A model generated the notes under the pieces. That model had not been told where the DNA came from and did no database searches. It saw only the letters and a list, made by a program, of their open reading frames with translations. From Linanthus parryae (taxonomy: Eukaryota > Streptophyta > Magnoliopsida > Ericales > Polemoniaceae), in NCBI GenBank assembly GCA_023055425.1, contig JALGPY010000010.1:54163665-54227664 (forward strand): a stretch of 64,000 nucleotides of DNA, read 5' to 3'. Shown here one piece after another: positions 12,181 through 24,762 of the stretch (positions are counted from its first letter, which is position 1; each line of letters opens with the position of its first letter). Made by a program: the position numbers and the translations under genes.

Positions 12181-13080
12181 TGTTCTACTCCGTCTTCCTG
12201 TTTTTCTTTTGAATAGTATTCTGTTGTCCAGTAAATGTTCAGTCCACGCACCCATCGAATAGCTACTCCAGATCTCAATGGCCCAGGAAATTACAAGACA
12301 CCAGAATGTACCAATTGTTTTAACCATTGATTTATCACTTTTTAGTATGACAAGTTAAGGAATGTGTGATTTCTTGTATCAGTGCCAGCAATATGGTTAG
12401 TACCTGTCTGTTACGGACATGAGGTTTCCGGAAAGCTCAGGGAAGGGTACAGGAAGGGGAAAATAGCTATATATGTCCATTATGGTAAATACTTTACAGG
12501 AATAATCAACATGAGTTAATGTGTATAAGTTTCAAACGCCTGCTTCTCAAGTGTTGTTGCGAGGAATATGCAGATAAACTCAAGTTAAATGTAACATGAC
12601 ATGGTTAGAGGCTAGGTTTCCTAGATTAACAGACAATGGGTTTATTTAAAGTTAGGTGTTTCTGTTTAATCAACGGAATATATCTTGAAATAAAAGCTTA
12701 CGGTTTCGTTATGGACTGTTGTGTTGAGATTATTTTCTATGTTTTGACAGCAAATAATTATTGCGCTCAAGAACGTGAAGGTACAAACACTATGTTTTTT
12801 TTTTGAGGGGTATTATGTTTTGGATTGAAAGTAGTTTAGAACATACTACTATCTCTTAAAATTACAAGACATCTTTTGAAATCTTTGATGGTTGGGGCCT
12901 TGGTGGTTGCTCGTTAAATTCTCTACATACAATTTTGAGTTGCGGTTGTGTGCTAGGTTCCGTTATCTATCCATCTCTATGGCTCTATCTAATAAAAGCT
13001 CGAGCCCCTTAATACAATTTTTCGAAATGCCCCTAATATCTAATATGCTCATTCATTTTATTTGATAAAAAATGCCCATT
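12181..13080. other. Unassigned intergenic sequence
   Basis: No convincing gene or repeat was recognised. It may hold more decayed sequence from the SPT6-like remnant, but no further blocks could be matched. Confidence 0.4.
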
Positions 13081-13088
13081 CAGTTTAA

Positions 13089-14942
13089 GAGAGCTGATTC
13101 TTACAGAGCAAGAATTGATCCTTACAGACCCACTCACTAAACATAAATATTATGTGACTAATTTATCATGTCAACTACCACATTTAATTACTAGTGGGCT
13201 ATAATTTCATGTTTGTTTCTTTTTTCTTGGAAAGTTATAATTTCAAGTTTCAAGCCCCACTCCCTATGAACTTTATTAAAAAAAATATATATTCATACAA
13301 GTTAATACACAAATAAATAAATGTTGAAGTTTTCTTAGGGCTAGTTTGGGAATGTTGTGGCGGTGGTAGTAAGCTGCTGTGTGAAAACACTGTAGAAAGC
13401 TGCTGTGAATTCTTGATAAAATGTTGTTTGGTAAATATTACGTAGAAGCTGCTATGAAATATTGATATAGTAATTTTGTGTTTGGTAAAATCAATTGTGA
13501 GAGGGTAAAATGACAAAAATATATGACACATGTCATTTCCGGAAAGATAACTATTGATATTTTAAACAATTGTTAGGTCAAAATCGGTTGTACATAAATT
13601 AATCAAAAGCACTTTCTGGAAAAGTATCTCCCCCCTTGCTTCCTGAAAACTGCTGTGGGACAGTTGAAACTGTTCGGAAAAGCAGAAATTTTATTTTTAC
13701 CAAACACACTAAAACTGCTTCTGCTGTCGGAAAGCAGCTGTGCTGCCAGCAGAAGCATTCCCAAACTCACCCTTAATCTCACTGCAATGATAATGAGGAA
13801 AGAAGATATTATTGTGAAGGTTGGATAAGAGTGTATGAATTCAGGTGATTAATAAAAGAGTTTTTTATAGAAAGTCTGACAAGGAAGAGGGGTTGAGAAG
13901 AGAAGAGAGGAAGAGGGAAAGAGGAGAGAAAAATTAAAGACTACATAAATAATATTTATGTAATTAATGAAATGGGAAATCTTACGTGGCCATTTTCGAG
14001 TTGAAGTAACATAACTTGTATTAAAATAAAATAAAAAAATTATTATTTAAATTTAAAAAGAAACATACTGCCTCGAGCTAACTATATTCAGTGGAATATT
14101 TTTTCTCGTTTGCTTCTTTTTCTTATAATAACTGAAAATATATAATAATAAAGTGGTAGAATATAATCATATCTTAGAATATATTGACAAGGATAATGAT
14201 TTTGACAATGAAATATGTTCAGATTGGCGGTTGTCTTTTTGTTGTTTTGAAAATTGGCTATTTACAGCGAGAAGTAAAGAGGTCAATATGTGAATCTTAG
14301 ATCGACAATGCGTCGGTTGCAAACTAATTAGGAATGCTACATAGAAAGAATGGCGTGTCTAATGGAAAAGAGGGTAAAAGCAAATTATTAATTTTATGAG
14401 AAAGCAGGGGTGGACAATAGCGTAATACTAACAGCCAATAGCAATAGTGTAATACTAATATTCCCTCAAAAAAATAGTGTAATACTAATATAACGTTAAA
14501 TAGTTTTTCTACACAATATAATATTCCCTCAATTTAAAAGAAAATAAGCGAAAAAAACAAAATTGACAAAAAGTCCACCATTTATATTTATGACAAAATA
14601 TAATAAACCACATATGTTCTTTTTAGATCCGGATTAGTTCACCTGTAGTACTTTCAAAGTTTTTTCATAACATTATTATCTGAGATTTTTTTTAAAAAAA
14701 ACTTTTGACTTGAGCTAACCCAAAAATAAAGGATGTAAAATTATTTCTCCAAAAAAAACATTAAATAATAATGTAAGTACCCAGGTGGAATGGTGGGGTT
14801 CCTGAAGCTTTGAAGTTCTAACTCACTAGTTAAATGTGGTAGTTGATACAAAAATGATAAAAGGGTAAATTAGTCATATAGTATTTAAATTTAGTGAGTG
14901 GCTCTGTAAAGATCAAATGTTGCTCGGTAAGAATCAGCTCCC
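13089..14942. mobile_element. Long-TIR non-autonomous DNA transposon with 8-bp TSD
   Basis: The two ends are inverted copies of each other over about 110-120 bp. The left begins GAGAGCTGATTCTTAC and the right ends GTAAGAATCAGCTCCC. Matching continues through CCACTCACTAAA, GACTAATTTA and CAACTACCACATTTAA. The 8-bp sequence CAGTTTAA lies directly outside both ends (13081-13088 and 14943-14950), a perfect target duplication. Long TIRs suggest a MULE-type element, though an 8-bp duplication would also fit hAT. No transposase ORF is inside. It carries a younger MITE at 13338-13772. Confidence 0.85.
13338..13772. mobile_element. PIF/Harbinger (Tourist-like) MITE, TSD TTA
   Basis: The 435-bp element starts GGGCTAGTTTGGGAATG and ends CATTCCCAAACTCACCC, with TTA on both sides (13335-13337 and 13773-13775). 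The interior is rich in AGCTGCTG-type motifs in inverted arrangement. No coding capacity is seen. It is nested in the long-TIR element. Confidence 0.88.
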
Positions 14943-15421
14943 CAGTTTAATTAGAAGTGAATGAAAGCATCCTACTATTCCCTCTTTGATCCGTTTCATG
15001 TCTTTCACTCTCTTTTTAGCATCATTTTGTACAATTATTAATTTTCAAATTCAACATTAACGTACGATTAGCCAGTAATCCTTCCAAAGGTTTTTATTAA
15101 AATATTTGGTCATTTATCCTACATTCCCTAAATTGCATGAATAGTCAAAGGAGACACATAAACCTAATTGGAGTGTACATCAATAAATCTCCACGCACAA
15201 AGATTGGGAATTGGGTTCCCAGATCAGATTAGAATCTTCGCTTTGATTTTGGTTGCTTGAACAGCTTAGCCCTTTTGGTACTCGATCAGTTTAGTAGTTG
15301 CATTTGCATATTTGAGGTGTACTTTAAGGAGAAGTTCCCAGATCATATTAGAATCTTCGCTTTCATTTTGGTTGCTTGAACAGCTTAGCCCTTTTGGTAC
15401 TCGATCAATTTAGTAGTTGCA

Positions 15422-15919
15422 TGTTCGGGTTTTCTTTTTTTGTTGATTCAAACAACACATGGTTTTGGAAACAAGTCATTACTTTGATGGCAATGGTCAA
15501 AGTTAACGGTGGAATGTTTCCAAATTGTATTTGGAAACAATTGGATGGAAATAATTCCTTGTTCGTCTTGGATTATTTTTGGACGGTGCATTAGCTCCAA
15601 GTCTTGTAGTAGTATATATAGGAACATGTTTTTGTGTTATTTGGAGCAATACACACGGTTGGAATTGTGAGCCTCTGTCAGTGTGTGTGAGACACAATTG
15701 AGTGCTCTTGGGTGCGTGTGTGTTGTTTTGGGTGGCCACCGTGGTCGTTGTGGCCACAGCGTGCATTGTAATCGGGTTTCTCTCATCAATAAATCGGGTT
15801 TGGTTTGGCCGTGGATTAGCTAGTCTCAAAACTAGTGAACCACGTATATTCTTGTTGTTCTTGATCTTACTCTTGATTGTTTTGCTTTCTCTTGTCTCTA
15901 GCGTATTGGAATCCTAACA
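15422..15919 (+). repeat. 5' LTR of the TRIM-like element
   Basis: 498-bp LTR with TG...CA ends. A TATATATAGG box near 15614 is in the expected promoter position. Confidence 0.85.
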
Positions 15920-16834
15920 AGTGATATCAGAGCCTGGTTCATTGAGATTTAAGAGGAACGATGGTGGGTTCGTGATCAAGATCTGTCAGGTTTGATGGGA
16001 AGATTGGGTTTTCGCTGGTCGGCCTCTGAAACAGGGGGTGCAAGCACACCAAGCCTTAGTTGGGAGGCTATCGGGTTCCTTTTTGGGAGAGCTATCGGGC
16101 TCTTGTTGTGGAGCATCGAAATTGTGGATCTAGATTGAGTACATCCGGCACGCTTTCGGTTCTGGCATGCGTCAATCGATATGGCGTGCTCAACCCGACG
16201 AGTAATCTGGATCTATATCTGGATTTGGCAGCTAGGAGGGTTCAAGTCTAGGTGGAGGCGACTCGAATCAACTAGCAAATTGAGGGAGAAACGTCACTGG
16301 AAGAGGGAGTGTCCCAAGAATTGTTCACCTGTAGATCTCGCTTCAGGTGTAGGAGGAAGGACGCTCAAGGACGATGTAGCTCTCTAGGCCCCCTTGCGGG
16401 CGGTTCGGGCTCCTAGCATGGAGCATGGGCGCGTGTTATTAGGCACGCGGATTGGTAGCGTGTTATTGTGCACACATCGGTTGGTGGCCCGATTTGATCA
16501 TGGATTGCCGTGCATCGGTTGTTCTTTTTTTGGTGCGCCTTGGTGCGGTCTTTGGTGGCGCAAATTGGTATGAAATTGATTGGTGGGAACTTTTCATCAT
16601 TAAGTGTCACTGGAATGATGTTGGGGCATGCATTGTGTCATGGTGAATTAGGTGGAGTGTTTGTTGGGACGCATTATCTTTGTGTTTGTTGAAGACGCAT
16701 AAACGCGCTTGTTGGGGCGTATTGGGAGTGCGTTCGATTCCGCAAATTGGGAATACACTCGGATTGGGTTAATTTTTTTTATTGATGAGAAGAATTGGTT
16801 CGGTAGCTATGGGGTTTGAATCAAGGTGGAGGTT

Positions 16835-17321
16835 TGTTGGGGGGTTTTTTTTTGTTGATTCAAACAACACATGGTTTTGGAAACAAGTCATTACTTTGGT
16901 GGCAAGGGTCAAAGATAATGGTGGAATGTTTCCAAATTGTATTTGGAAACAATTGGACGGAAACAATTCCTTGTTCGTCTTGGATTATATTTGGACGGTA
17001 CTTTGGCTCCAAGTCTTGTAGTAGTATATATAGGCACATGTTTTTGTGTTATTTGGAGCAATACACAAGGTTGGAATTGTGATCCTTTGTTAGTGTGTGT
17101 GAGACACAATTCAGTGCTCTTGGGGGCGTGTGTGTTGTTTTCGGTGGCCGTCGTGGTCGTTGTAAATTGTAATCGGGTTTCTCTCATCAATAAATCGGGT
17201 TTGGTTTGGTCGTGGATTAGCTAGTCTCAAAGCTAGTGAACCACGAATATTCTTGTTGTTCTTGATCTTACTCTTGATTGTTTTTACTTTTTCTTGTCTC
17301 TCGCGTATTGGAATCCTAACA
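16835..17321 (+). repeat. 3' LTR of the TRIM-like element
   Basis: 487-bp LTR closely matching the 5' copy, with small indels. It is followed directly by the TTGCA duplication. Confidence 0.85.
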
Positions 17322-17596
17322 TTGCATTTACAGATGTGAGGTGTACTTAAAGGAGAAATTTCCAGATTAGATTAGAATCTTCGCTTTGATTTTGGTTGCT
17401 TGAACAACTTAGCCCTTTTGGTACTCGATCAGTTTAGTAGTTGCATTTACAAATTTGAGGTGTACTTTAAAGAGAAATTCCAAGATCAGATTAGAATCTT
17501 CACTTTGATTTTGGTTGCTTGAACAACTTAGCCCTTTTGGTACTCGATCAGTTTAGTAGTGGTATTTACAGATTTGAGGTGTACTTTAACGATAAA

Positions 17597-18528
17597 AGTA
17601 CATGTTTCCTTTGTATAGAAAATTCTGTAAAAACATACATAATCAATAGGGAAAGAACACCATCAAATATATTATGAAATTCATGTAATTATCTTTTTTG
17701 AGAATGTATGTTGCTGGAAGTTACACACTTTTTGAATACGGCACTGCAAGTCATCATCGCTTAAAGTATCAGTTGATTATTGATCCATGTAGTTTATTTT
17801 AATAGTTTTGCACGTTGTTTGCAGGTATGGGTGGTAAAGGTGGTGGCTTTCCCTGGCAGAGTGGAAATAGATCGAAATGGACCTTTTCTTTATTGGTAGC
17901 ATGGAATCTCCAAATCCTTCTGCAAGATCTGAAGATTGAATTGGTGCAAGCTGCAATGCTTGGTTCCTGAGAGATTGTGTCTGTTGCATAGTTTCTACTA
18001 GACTTTCAACAAGCCTTCCAACATCCACCTTCTCCTTATTTCTTCCAAAATTTTTCCTATACTTGCGGCTTTTTTAAACAAATTTCTCCATTCTAATTCT
18101 GTGGACACTCTTGAATTTAATCAGACATAGTCTTTCCTCAGCTAATGTCCTCATAATTCTCTATGTTCGATATAATGATTGGCGCCTTAACCTGGTATTT
18201 CGACCGACTTATTATAATTGTTGACTTCATCCTTCGTTTTTCCTCTTTAGAATCCATGGATTTGAATATATTTGGCACTAAAATTACACATAGTTCTGGC
18301 TTTTGGACGGCAGTAGGGGCTGAAACATGGTTTTGATTCATGGCAAAGTAAAATCAATACAATACTATTCACCAACGCGTTGTGAAGAAACATCAATCTC
18401 GGGAACACTAACGGTTGCATGGAGTATCTGAGTAGATTTTTAACATTGTGTTGGACTTTTGAATTCAGGATGCATGTGAGTTAACATAGAAATTAATAAA
18501 AAAAAAACATGCAAATTACTGATATTGG
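17597..18528. other. Unassigned stretch with a possible gene fragment on the - strand
   Basis: The - strand is open from 18028 to 17777 and starts MDVGRLVESLVETMQQTQSLR, a protein-like, helix-prone sequence. It may extend upstream through KSRKYRKNFGRNKEKV. The family was not recognised and the downstream part looks non-coding. No other gene was seen before the LTR at 18529. Confidence 0.3.
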
Positions 18529-18844
18529 TGTTGGAATCAAGAGGACTACTCAAGACAACTCAACTATTTGTTGGAGAGGAGAAGAAGACTTGTTCTATTG
18601 CTTGACTTGAAAAAGACTTATGTACATGGATATTTATAGGACTCAAAAATGTCTAGTATCTTCGACCCACTAACTACTAAAATAACTTGGTCAAACCTCA
18701 TTTACTTGGTGCAACTACCAACCTCATTAACTTGGACCAAGTCCCACAACTAGTCAAACTATGGCACTTTGGAAAGCCAAATTCTAGAGACTAGTACTAC
18801 CATACTAGAAGTTGTGACATAAAAAATCAAGTTTATTTTCTAAC
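18529..18844 (-). repeat. 3' LTR of copia element B
   Basis: 316-bp LTR beginning TGTTGGAATCAAG and ending TTTCTAACA on +. It pairs with the 5' LTR at 22865. Confidence 0.9.
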
Positions 18845-18859
18845 ACCCTCCCTTAAACT

Positions 18860-21833
18860 TTATTGGTAACTCCAAGGGAGATCCTCATCATGCGGAAAAA
18901 GTCCATCTTGAGAGGCTTGGTGAAAATATCGACAATTTGGTCTTAGGACTTCACATACTTGTGCTCCACATTTTTCTTCTCAATGCAATCCCTTATGAAA
19001 TGGAACCTTGTATCAATATGCTTGCTTCTTTCATGGAACACCGGATTCTTGGCCAAAGCAATGGCCGACTTGTTGTCAACAAAGATCTCGGTTGACTCTT
19101 CTTGCGGCATATAGAGTTCCTTCAATAAGTTTCTGGGCCAAATGGCTTGGCAAACACAAGAACTAGCCGCCACATATTCCGCTTCACAAGTGGAGAGCGT
19201 CACAATTGGTTGCTTCTTTGAACTCAAAGTGAAAGCACAATTTCTCATGAAGAATACAAACCGGTGGTGCTCTTTCAATCATCAATGTCTCATTCTCAAT
19301 CGCTATCACAATAACCCACAAGTTTGGAGTGAGATGCCGGAGAATAAAGAATTCTAAAATCGCTAGTACCTTTGATGTAGTGAAGAATCCTCTTAACCGC
19401 GTTCAAGTGAGAAGTAATGGGGGCCTCCATATAACGACTAACAAGTCCAACTCCATAGAGTATGGTCTCGTGCAAGTCAAATACCGCAAGCTCCCAACAA
19501 GACTTTTGAACAAAGTCAAATCCACCTTCTCGCCTTCATCATGCTTGGATAATTTTGCTCCATTCTCAATGGGCGTGCTCACGGGGTTGCATTTCTCCAT
19601 CTTGAATTTATTAAGAACATCTTTGGCATACTTCTCTTGAGAACTGAATATTTGTTCCTTCCTTTTCTTCACTTCAATGCCAAGTTAGTATGACATGAGA
19701 CCCATATCCGTCATCTCGAAATGCTTGGTCATCTCCTTCTTGAAATCTTCAATCATGCTTGCATTATTTCCTGTGAAAATTAAATCATCCACATACAAGA
19801 AAGCAATCATTAAGTCACCACCATTATTTTTCTTTACATACAAAGCATGCTCATGAGGGCACTTGATAAATTCTTGTCTTGGAAATACTTGTCAATTCTA
19901 GGGTTCCAAGCGTGTGGTGCTTGCTTCAACCCATAGAGCACCTTCTTCAACCTCAAAACTTTGTTTTTTTTTTGGTCCCTTCACAACATAACCGGTGGGT
20001 TGCTCAACATATACCTCTTCCTCCAAGTAGCCATTCAAAAAGGCCGATTTCACACCCATTTGATAGATCTTCCAATTGTTTTGAGCCGCCATGGAAATAA
20101 TGAGCCTTATTGTTTCAAGACGTGCTACCGGCGCAAACACCTCTTCATAATCAACACCATATCTTTGCTTGTACCATTTGGCCACCAATCTTGCCTTGTG
20201 TCTTTCTACTTCTCCTCTAGCATTCAACTTGGTCTTGTACACCCATTTCACTCCAATGAGTTTGTGACCTTTGGGAAGTGTGGAAAGCTCCCATGTAGAG
20301 TTCTTCTTAATCGCCATGATTTCCTCATCCATAGCATTCCTCTATTTCTTGTCTTTGACGGCTTCTTTAAAATCTAGAGGTTCACAATCACCAAGTAGAC
20401 AAAAAAGTGTTAAATCATCTAAACTTGGAAATACCTCTTCGGATCTTTCATACAAATCTCCAAGATTCTTTGTCCCACGTGACCCTTCAAGTGGACTTTC
20501 TTCTTGAGATGCTGGACTTTCTTGTCCATGATTAGATGGGACGGGTGATGGATGAGGAGTAGCGAGCTGCAACACATCATCTTCTTGCACATGATCAACA
20601 TCAACATCATCATAATCATAAAATGGAAAGAAGTCATAATTATCAATAGGAGAACTCCAGTCCCATGAACTTTCTTCATCAAACTCAACATCACGACTAA
20701 TGATAATCTTCTTAGTTTCGGGATTGGAGAGTTTATTCCCCTTGGATCTTGCATCATGTCCAACAAAAATAAATTTCTCACTTTTACCATCTAGCTTTGA
20801 TCTTTTCTCATCAGGCACATGGTCATAGGCAACACTACCAAATACCCGCAAGTGAGAAACATTGGGCTTTACTCCACTCCAAGCTTCTTGAGGAGTTTTA
20901 GATTCCACACTTTTAGTGGGGCACCGATTAGACAAGTAAACGACACAATCAACGGCTTCGGCCCGAAATTCTTTTGGCATATTTTTACTCTTCAACATGC
21001 TTCTAGCCATACTAAGAAGGCTTCTATTCTTTTTTTCCGCCACCCCATTTTGTTGTGGTGATCTTGGGACGGTTAAAGGATGCATAATTCTATTTTCTTC
21101 ACAAAATTTATGTAACCCTTTTGAAGTAAACTCCCCTCCTCTATCGGATCTTATCGCTTTGATTTCATAGCCACTTTGTTTCTCAACAACTTTCTTGAAT
21201 TTTTTAAAAGATTCAAACACCTCCAATTTATGCTTGAGAAAATAAACTCATGTTTTGCGACTAAAATCATCAATAAATAGGAGGAAGTATTGTTCATACC
21301 AATGGACGCCGTCTTGATTAGACCGCAAACATCCGAATGAATAAGCTCCAATGGGACTTTTGCTCTTGACGAGGATTCCTTTAGAAAACTCTTCCTTGAT
21401 TACTTTCCAAATAGGCATCCTTCACGAAGTTGTTCCGGGTTATTGATGTTTGGCAAACCTTTCACTTCTCCTTACGCAATTGTTTCAAGCCTCCAAAATT
21501 TATGTGCCCAAATCGCATATGCCAAAACCAAGATTCATCTTTCACACAATCTTTCAAACATTTAGCAAAGTCATTTCGAATATTCAACAAGAACTTTCGA
21601 TTCTTAGACATAGCAGCTTTGGCTAGTAAACTTCCACATTCATCTGTAATGCTCAAAGAATTATTTTTCATGAGAATCTCATAACCTTTCTCCAAAAGTT
21701 GGCCCAAACTCAAAATATTGCTCTTCATATTAGGCACATAATAAAAATTGGAGATGAATTGATGATTTCCATTCTTTGAACGGATCAAAATTTTATCTTT
21801 ACCCCTTACTGGAACATATTCTTGTCTCCACAC
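18860..21833 (-). pseudogene. Copia element B pol: integrase, reverse transcriptase, RNase H
   Basis: Read on -, a GAG-pre-integrase motif (SWFWHMRFGHINFGG) comes first. Integrase follows ([35 protein letters not shown]) and its C-terminal part LRVFGSVAYDHVPDEKRSKLD. Reverse transcriptase has [23 protein letters not shown] near 20260, broken at a T-run near 19965. Its active site LYVDDLIFTGNN lies near 19790. RNase H ends the polyprotein (LSTCEAEYVAASSC, FVDNKSAIALAKNPVFHERSKHID). Frameshifts occur near 21350, 20335, 19970, 19880 and 19690, so no intact polyprotein remains. A GQ- and YK-type substitution pattern in conserved motifs supports long decay. Confidence 0.87.
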
Positions 21834-22829
21834 ATATGGTTACTTGCGCCGGTGTCAAGATACCAAGTATTGGTTGCCTACTTGGAATCTCCTTTGTAGG
21901 TCAATAGCAAAGTTGGCCCTACCTCTTCTTTCTTCTCCTCCACATATTTTGCCTTCTCATCAACATCATTTGAGGCATATCTACACCCCCCAAGAGAAAT
22001 GCCCAAATTTATGACAATTATAATATTCAACTTTAGACTTGTCATACCTTCTTTCATTGGGTTTTGAGTTTCATCCTCTCCCACGTCCTCTTGAAGAATT
22101 GCTCTCTTGCTTCTTTTCCTCCTTGTTGTAGGAAGATTGTCCGCCTCTTCCACGACCTCGGCCTCGTCCACGTCCTCTTGAACTCGACTCGTACCGCCCA
22201 TCTTTCCCTTTTAGAGAAAGTTTTGTTTGAAGCAATTGATCAAATGGCTCCTTCTTCGGCTTCTTTAGCCTCTCTTCATGGGCTAGAAAAGAACCCATAA
22301 GCTCGTCCACCTTCATGGAGGCTATGTCCTTTGACTCCTCTATTGCCACACTTATGTAGTCGAAATTGGATGACAAGGATCTAAGAACCTTTTTCACCAC
22401 CGAATTGTCCTTCACATCTTCACCATATCTCCTTAGTTGATTTACAACTAACAAGACTCTTGTAAAATAGTCCGAAATCGACTCGGACTCCTTCATGTGC
22501 AACAACTCAAACTCTCCTCGAAGAGTTTGAAGATGCACCTTCTTCACCTTGTCGGCACCTTGAAAGGTGTTTTGAAGGACTTCCCACGCCTCCTTTGAAG
22601 TGGAGACGTTGGCAATCTTCGTCATCATAGTGTCATCTAGACACTCATGAATCATCATAAGGGCCTTTTGGTCCTTCTTTTTAGAACCTTCAGCTGATGG
22701 ATTCGCCAATCCATTCTCCACGATGTCCCACACATCTTGGGAGCCAAGCTTCGCCTTCATACGTATACACCAAGTATCATAGTGGTCCTCGGTGAGCAAA
22801 TGGATAGGAGTTTGATATCCATTAGCCAT
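21834..22829 (-). pseudogene. Copia element B gag and protease
   Basis: The start ATG at 22829 gives [20 protein letters not shown], typical of this copia gag group, followed by a UBN2-type domain. The C-terminal part is rich in RGRGRG (22140-22210) before the zinc-knuckle region. There a frameshift leaves only a damaged knuckle (GHFSWGC in a shifted frame near 22005). The protease motif WYLDTGASNHMCGD is near 21855 and is quickly followed by a stop or frame change. The downstream frame resumes at about 21825 (VPVRGKDKILIRSKNG). Confidence 0.85.
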
Positions 22830-22864
22830 GACTCACTCCCTCAATCGTAGCTCTGATACCACTT

Positions 22865-23176
22865 TGTTAGAATCAAGAGAACTACTCAAGACAACTCAAC
22901 TATTTGTTGGAGAGGAGAAGAAGACTTGTTCTATTGCTTGACTTGAAAAAGACTTGTGTACATGGATATTTATATGACTCAAAAATGTCGTACCTTCTAC
23001 CCACTAACTACCACAATAACTTGGTCAACTCATTTATTTGGTGCAACTACTAACCTCATTAACTTAGACCAAGTCTTACAACTAATCAAAATATGGCACT
23101 TTGGAAAGCCAAATTCTAAAGACTAGTACTACCATACTAGAAAATGTGACATAAAAATTAAATTTATTTTATAACA
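22865..23176 (-). repeat. 5' LTR of copia element B
   Basis: 312-bp LTR. It lies three bases from the primer site at 22850-22861. Confidence 0.9.
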
Positions 23177-23879
23177 ATTGCATTACTTGATCTTGTCTCT
23201 CTTCGGTTTCTGGGATCGAACTGTCGGTTCTAGGTCCATGACGGATCTAGTTAAGTTAGTTTTGGAAATTGGTGGGTCAGATTTGGATTTGGGCCTGAGT
23301 CAAATGTTTATGGTTCTGGGTCAGGACCAACTTTAGTCGACCCGGAACCAGCCAATTGACCTGCCTTCATCTATCTCTCTCCCTCCAACGGCAAAAGAAT
23401 CTATGCAATATACAAATTCGAGTAATCTATTTTCTTATAAAGCCAAAACTAGGAGTGGTCTACTGCAAAATCGCATTGCATCTTGACAAGGAAGAATGCA
23501 ACAATTCTTTCAATCAACAACCACACCAGTAGCAAACAAAGAGCCAATAGCAGCTGCCATTGATATTATTCATTCTTGTTTCCCATGCGGATTGACCGAA
23601 AACAATGCCAAGTGAAAATTATTTTTCATTTCTGTTCAACTGCAGTCTCTTACAACTGGCATCAAACAATGCTCCCAACTGCAGTCTCTACACAAAAAAG
23701 GTTTGAATCAGCAGCAGCATCCAGTCATTTTCATTTCCCTATCGCCTGCACGATTGACGGGTCTCTTGCTGGGATCCTTGGCTTGGGCTTGAACGGATCC
23801 TGAAATTCAAGTTTCAACCAGTAATAATATGTTAGATGAAGCAAAATTCTAGAGAAAAGCAAACCCTGGAACTTCAGTA
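23177..23879. other. Unassigned intergenic sequence
   Basis: No supported gene. It contains short GGTTCTGGGTC-type phrases resembling those of the duplicated region that follows. Confidence 0.35.
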
Positions 23880-24760
23880 AACTAATAAAAGAAGAAATCA
23901 AAAGCGACAAATCCGTTGCAACGCCATTGCCATGAATTAGCGCATCATTCATCAAGATAACACAAACTAGGGAGTTTAATTAATTGTGAGATTAGGCTGC
24001 GAATAGTCTGGGTCCAAGACTCCATGTAGACCCTTGACAGATCCGACACATAACCTTCTAAATGAGATTCAAACCTTAAAACATGCAGACCCGCCAGGAA
24101 ACTGAACAGACCATGTCACCAAGACACAATTCAAAATTTACTTTGGGCCACTTTTACAATTCTGGCAAGGGCACTTCTGAATAAGTTTATGCAAAATAGT
24201 TGTACAAAATTGAACTTTTTTTTAAACAATGGGTTGGGCACATGCCCGCCATGCCAAGGGAGACCCCGCAGTTCCAGAACCATCACCAGCTCATAACCGA
24301 TGCCTCTGGTCTGCCTCGATGCATGAGTTGGCATTCAGTAAGAGAATGGATTAAAAGAGTTTCTTCACCTGTGACGACCCGTAACCGATGAACTTGATCA
24401 CTGAACTAATGAAAGCAGAAAGCAAAACCGACAAATACCAAACCTTCTTCCTGAGGTTGCAAAACCATTTCCATGAATTAGCGTATCATCAGGGTAACAC
24501 AAAGTACGAGTATAATTGTTGAGATTAGGGCTGTGAATTGTCTGGCTGGAGTAGACCCACACAAGAGATCCAGACCATAACCAACTAAATGACCCCCAAA
24601 CTCCAAGACCAGACCAGGACCACTAAACAAGTAGACCCATGGTTCCAGAACCGTGACTGACCCATAGGCCATAACCAATGGTTCTGATCTGTGAACCAAC
24701 CTATAGACTACAATAAGAGAATTGATTGTAAAAGTTTCTTCACCGGCGACGACCTAGTTC
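23880..24760. repeat. Diverged direct duplication, about 0.5 kb per unit
   Basis: Segments 23880-24385 and 24420-24760 share ordered phrases: CCATGAATTAGCG, ATAACACAAA/GTAACACAAA, GAGATTAGG, GACCC, CATAACC, GGTTCCAGAACC/AGTTCCAGAACC and GTTTCTTCACC. The copies have drifted and differ in length. Their origin is unknown. Confidence 0.6.
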
Positions 24761-24762
24761 AT

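Larger units (their letters stand above)
15422..17321 (+). mobile_element. Complete 1.9-kb non-autonomous LTR retrotransposon (TRIM-like), TSD TTGCA
   Basis: LTRs at 15422-15919 and 16835-17321 start TGTTCGGG/TGTTGGGG and both end GGAATCCTAACA. The primer binding site TGATATCAGAGCC starts at 15922, and a purine tract (AAGGTGGAGG) lies before the 3' LTR. The 5-bp duplication TTGCA flanks the element (15417-15421 and 17322-17326). The internal region is about 915 bp. It has no pol, but encodes a zinc-knuckle-like scrap (KRHWKRECPKNC near 16290-16325), so it is probably a deletion derivative of a copia element. Confidence 0.9.
15216..17596 (+). repeat. 119-bp tandem repeat, four copies, split by an LTR element
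   Basis: Units begin TTCCCAGATCAG or a close variant at 15216, 15335, 17359 and 17478, a spacing of 119 bp once the insertion at 15422-17321 is removed. Each contains TTGGTTGCTTGAAC, TTTTGGTACTCGATCA and GAGGTGTACTTTAA. No coding meaning was seen. The second copy is broken by the LTR element. Confidence 0.85.
18529..23176 (-). mobile_element. Ty1/copia retrotransposon (element B), full length but decayed
   Basis: LTRs lie at 18529-18844 and 22865-23176 with TG...CA ends. On the - strand the 5' LTR is the right one. Its primer site TGGTATCAGAGC is at 22850-22861. The polypurine tract (AAGTTTAAGGGAGGG) sits beside the left LTR. Flanking ATTGG and ATTGC are a near-match target duplication. Gag, protease, integrase, reverse transcriptase and RNase H follow in copia order, with frameshifts and stops. 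The two LTRs differ at many positions, so the insertion is not recent. Confidence 0.9.
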
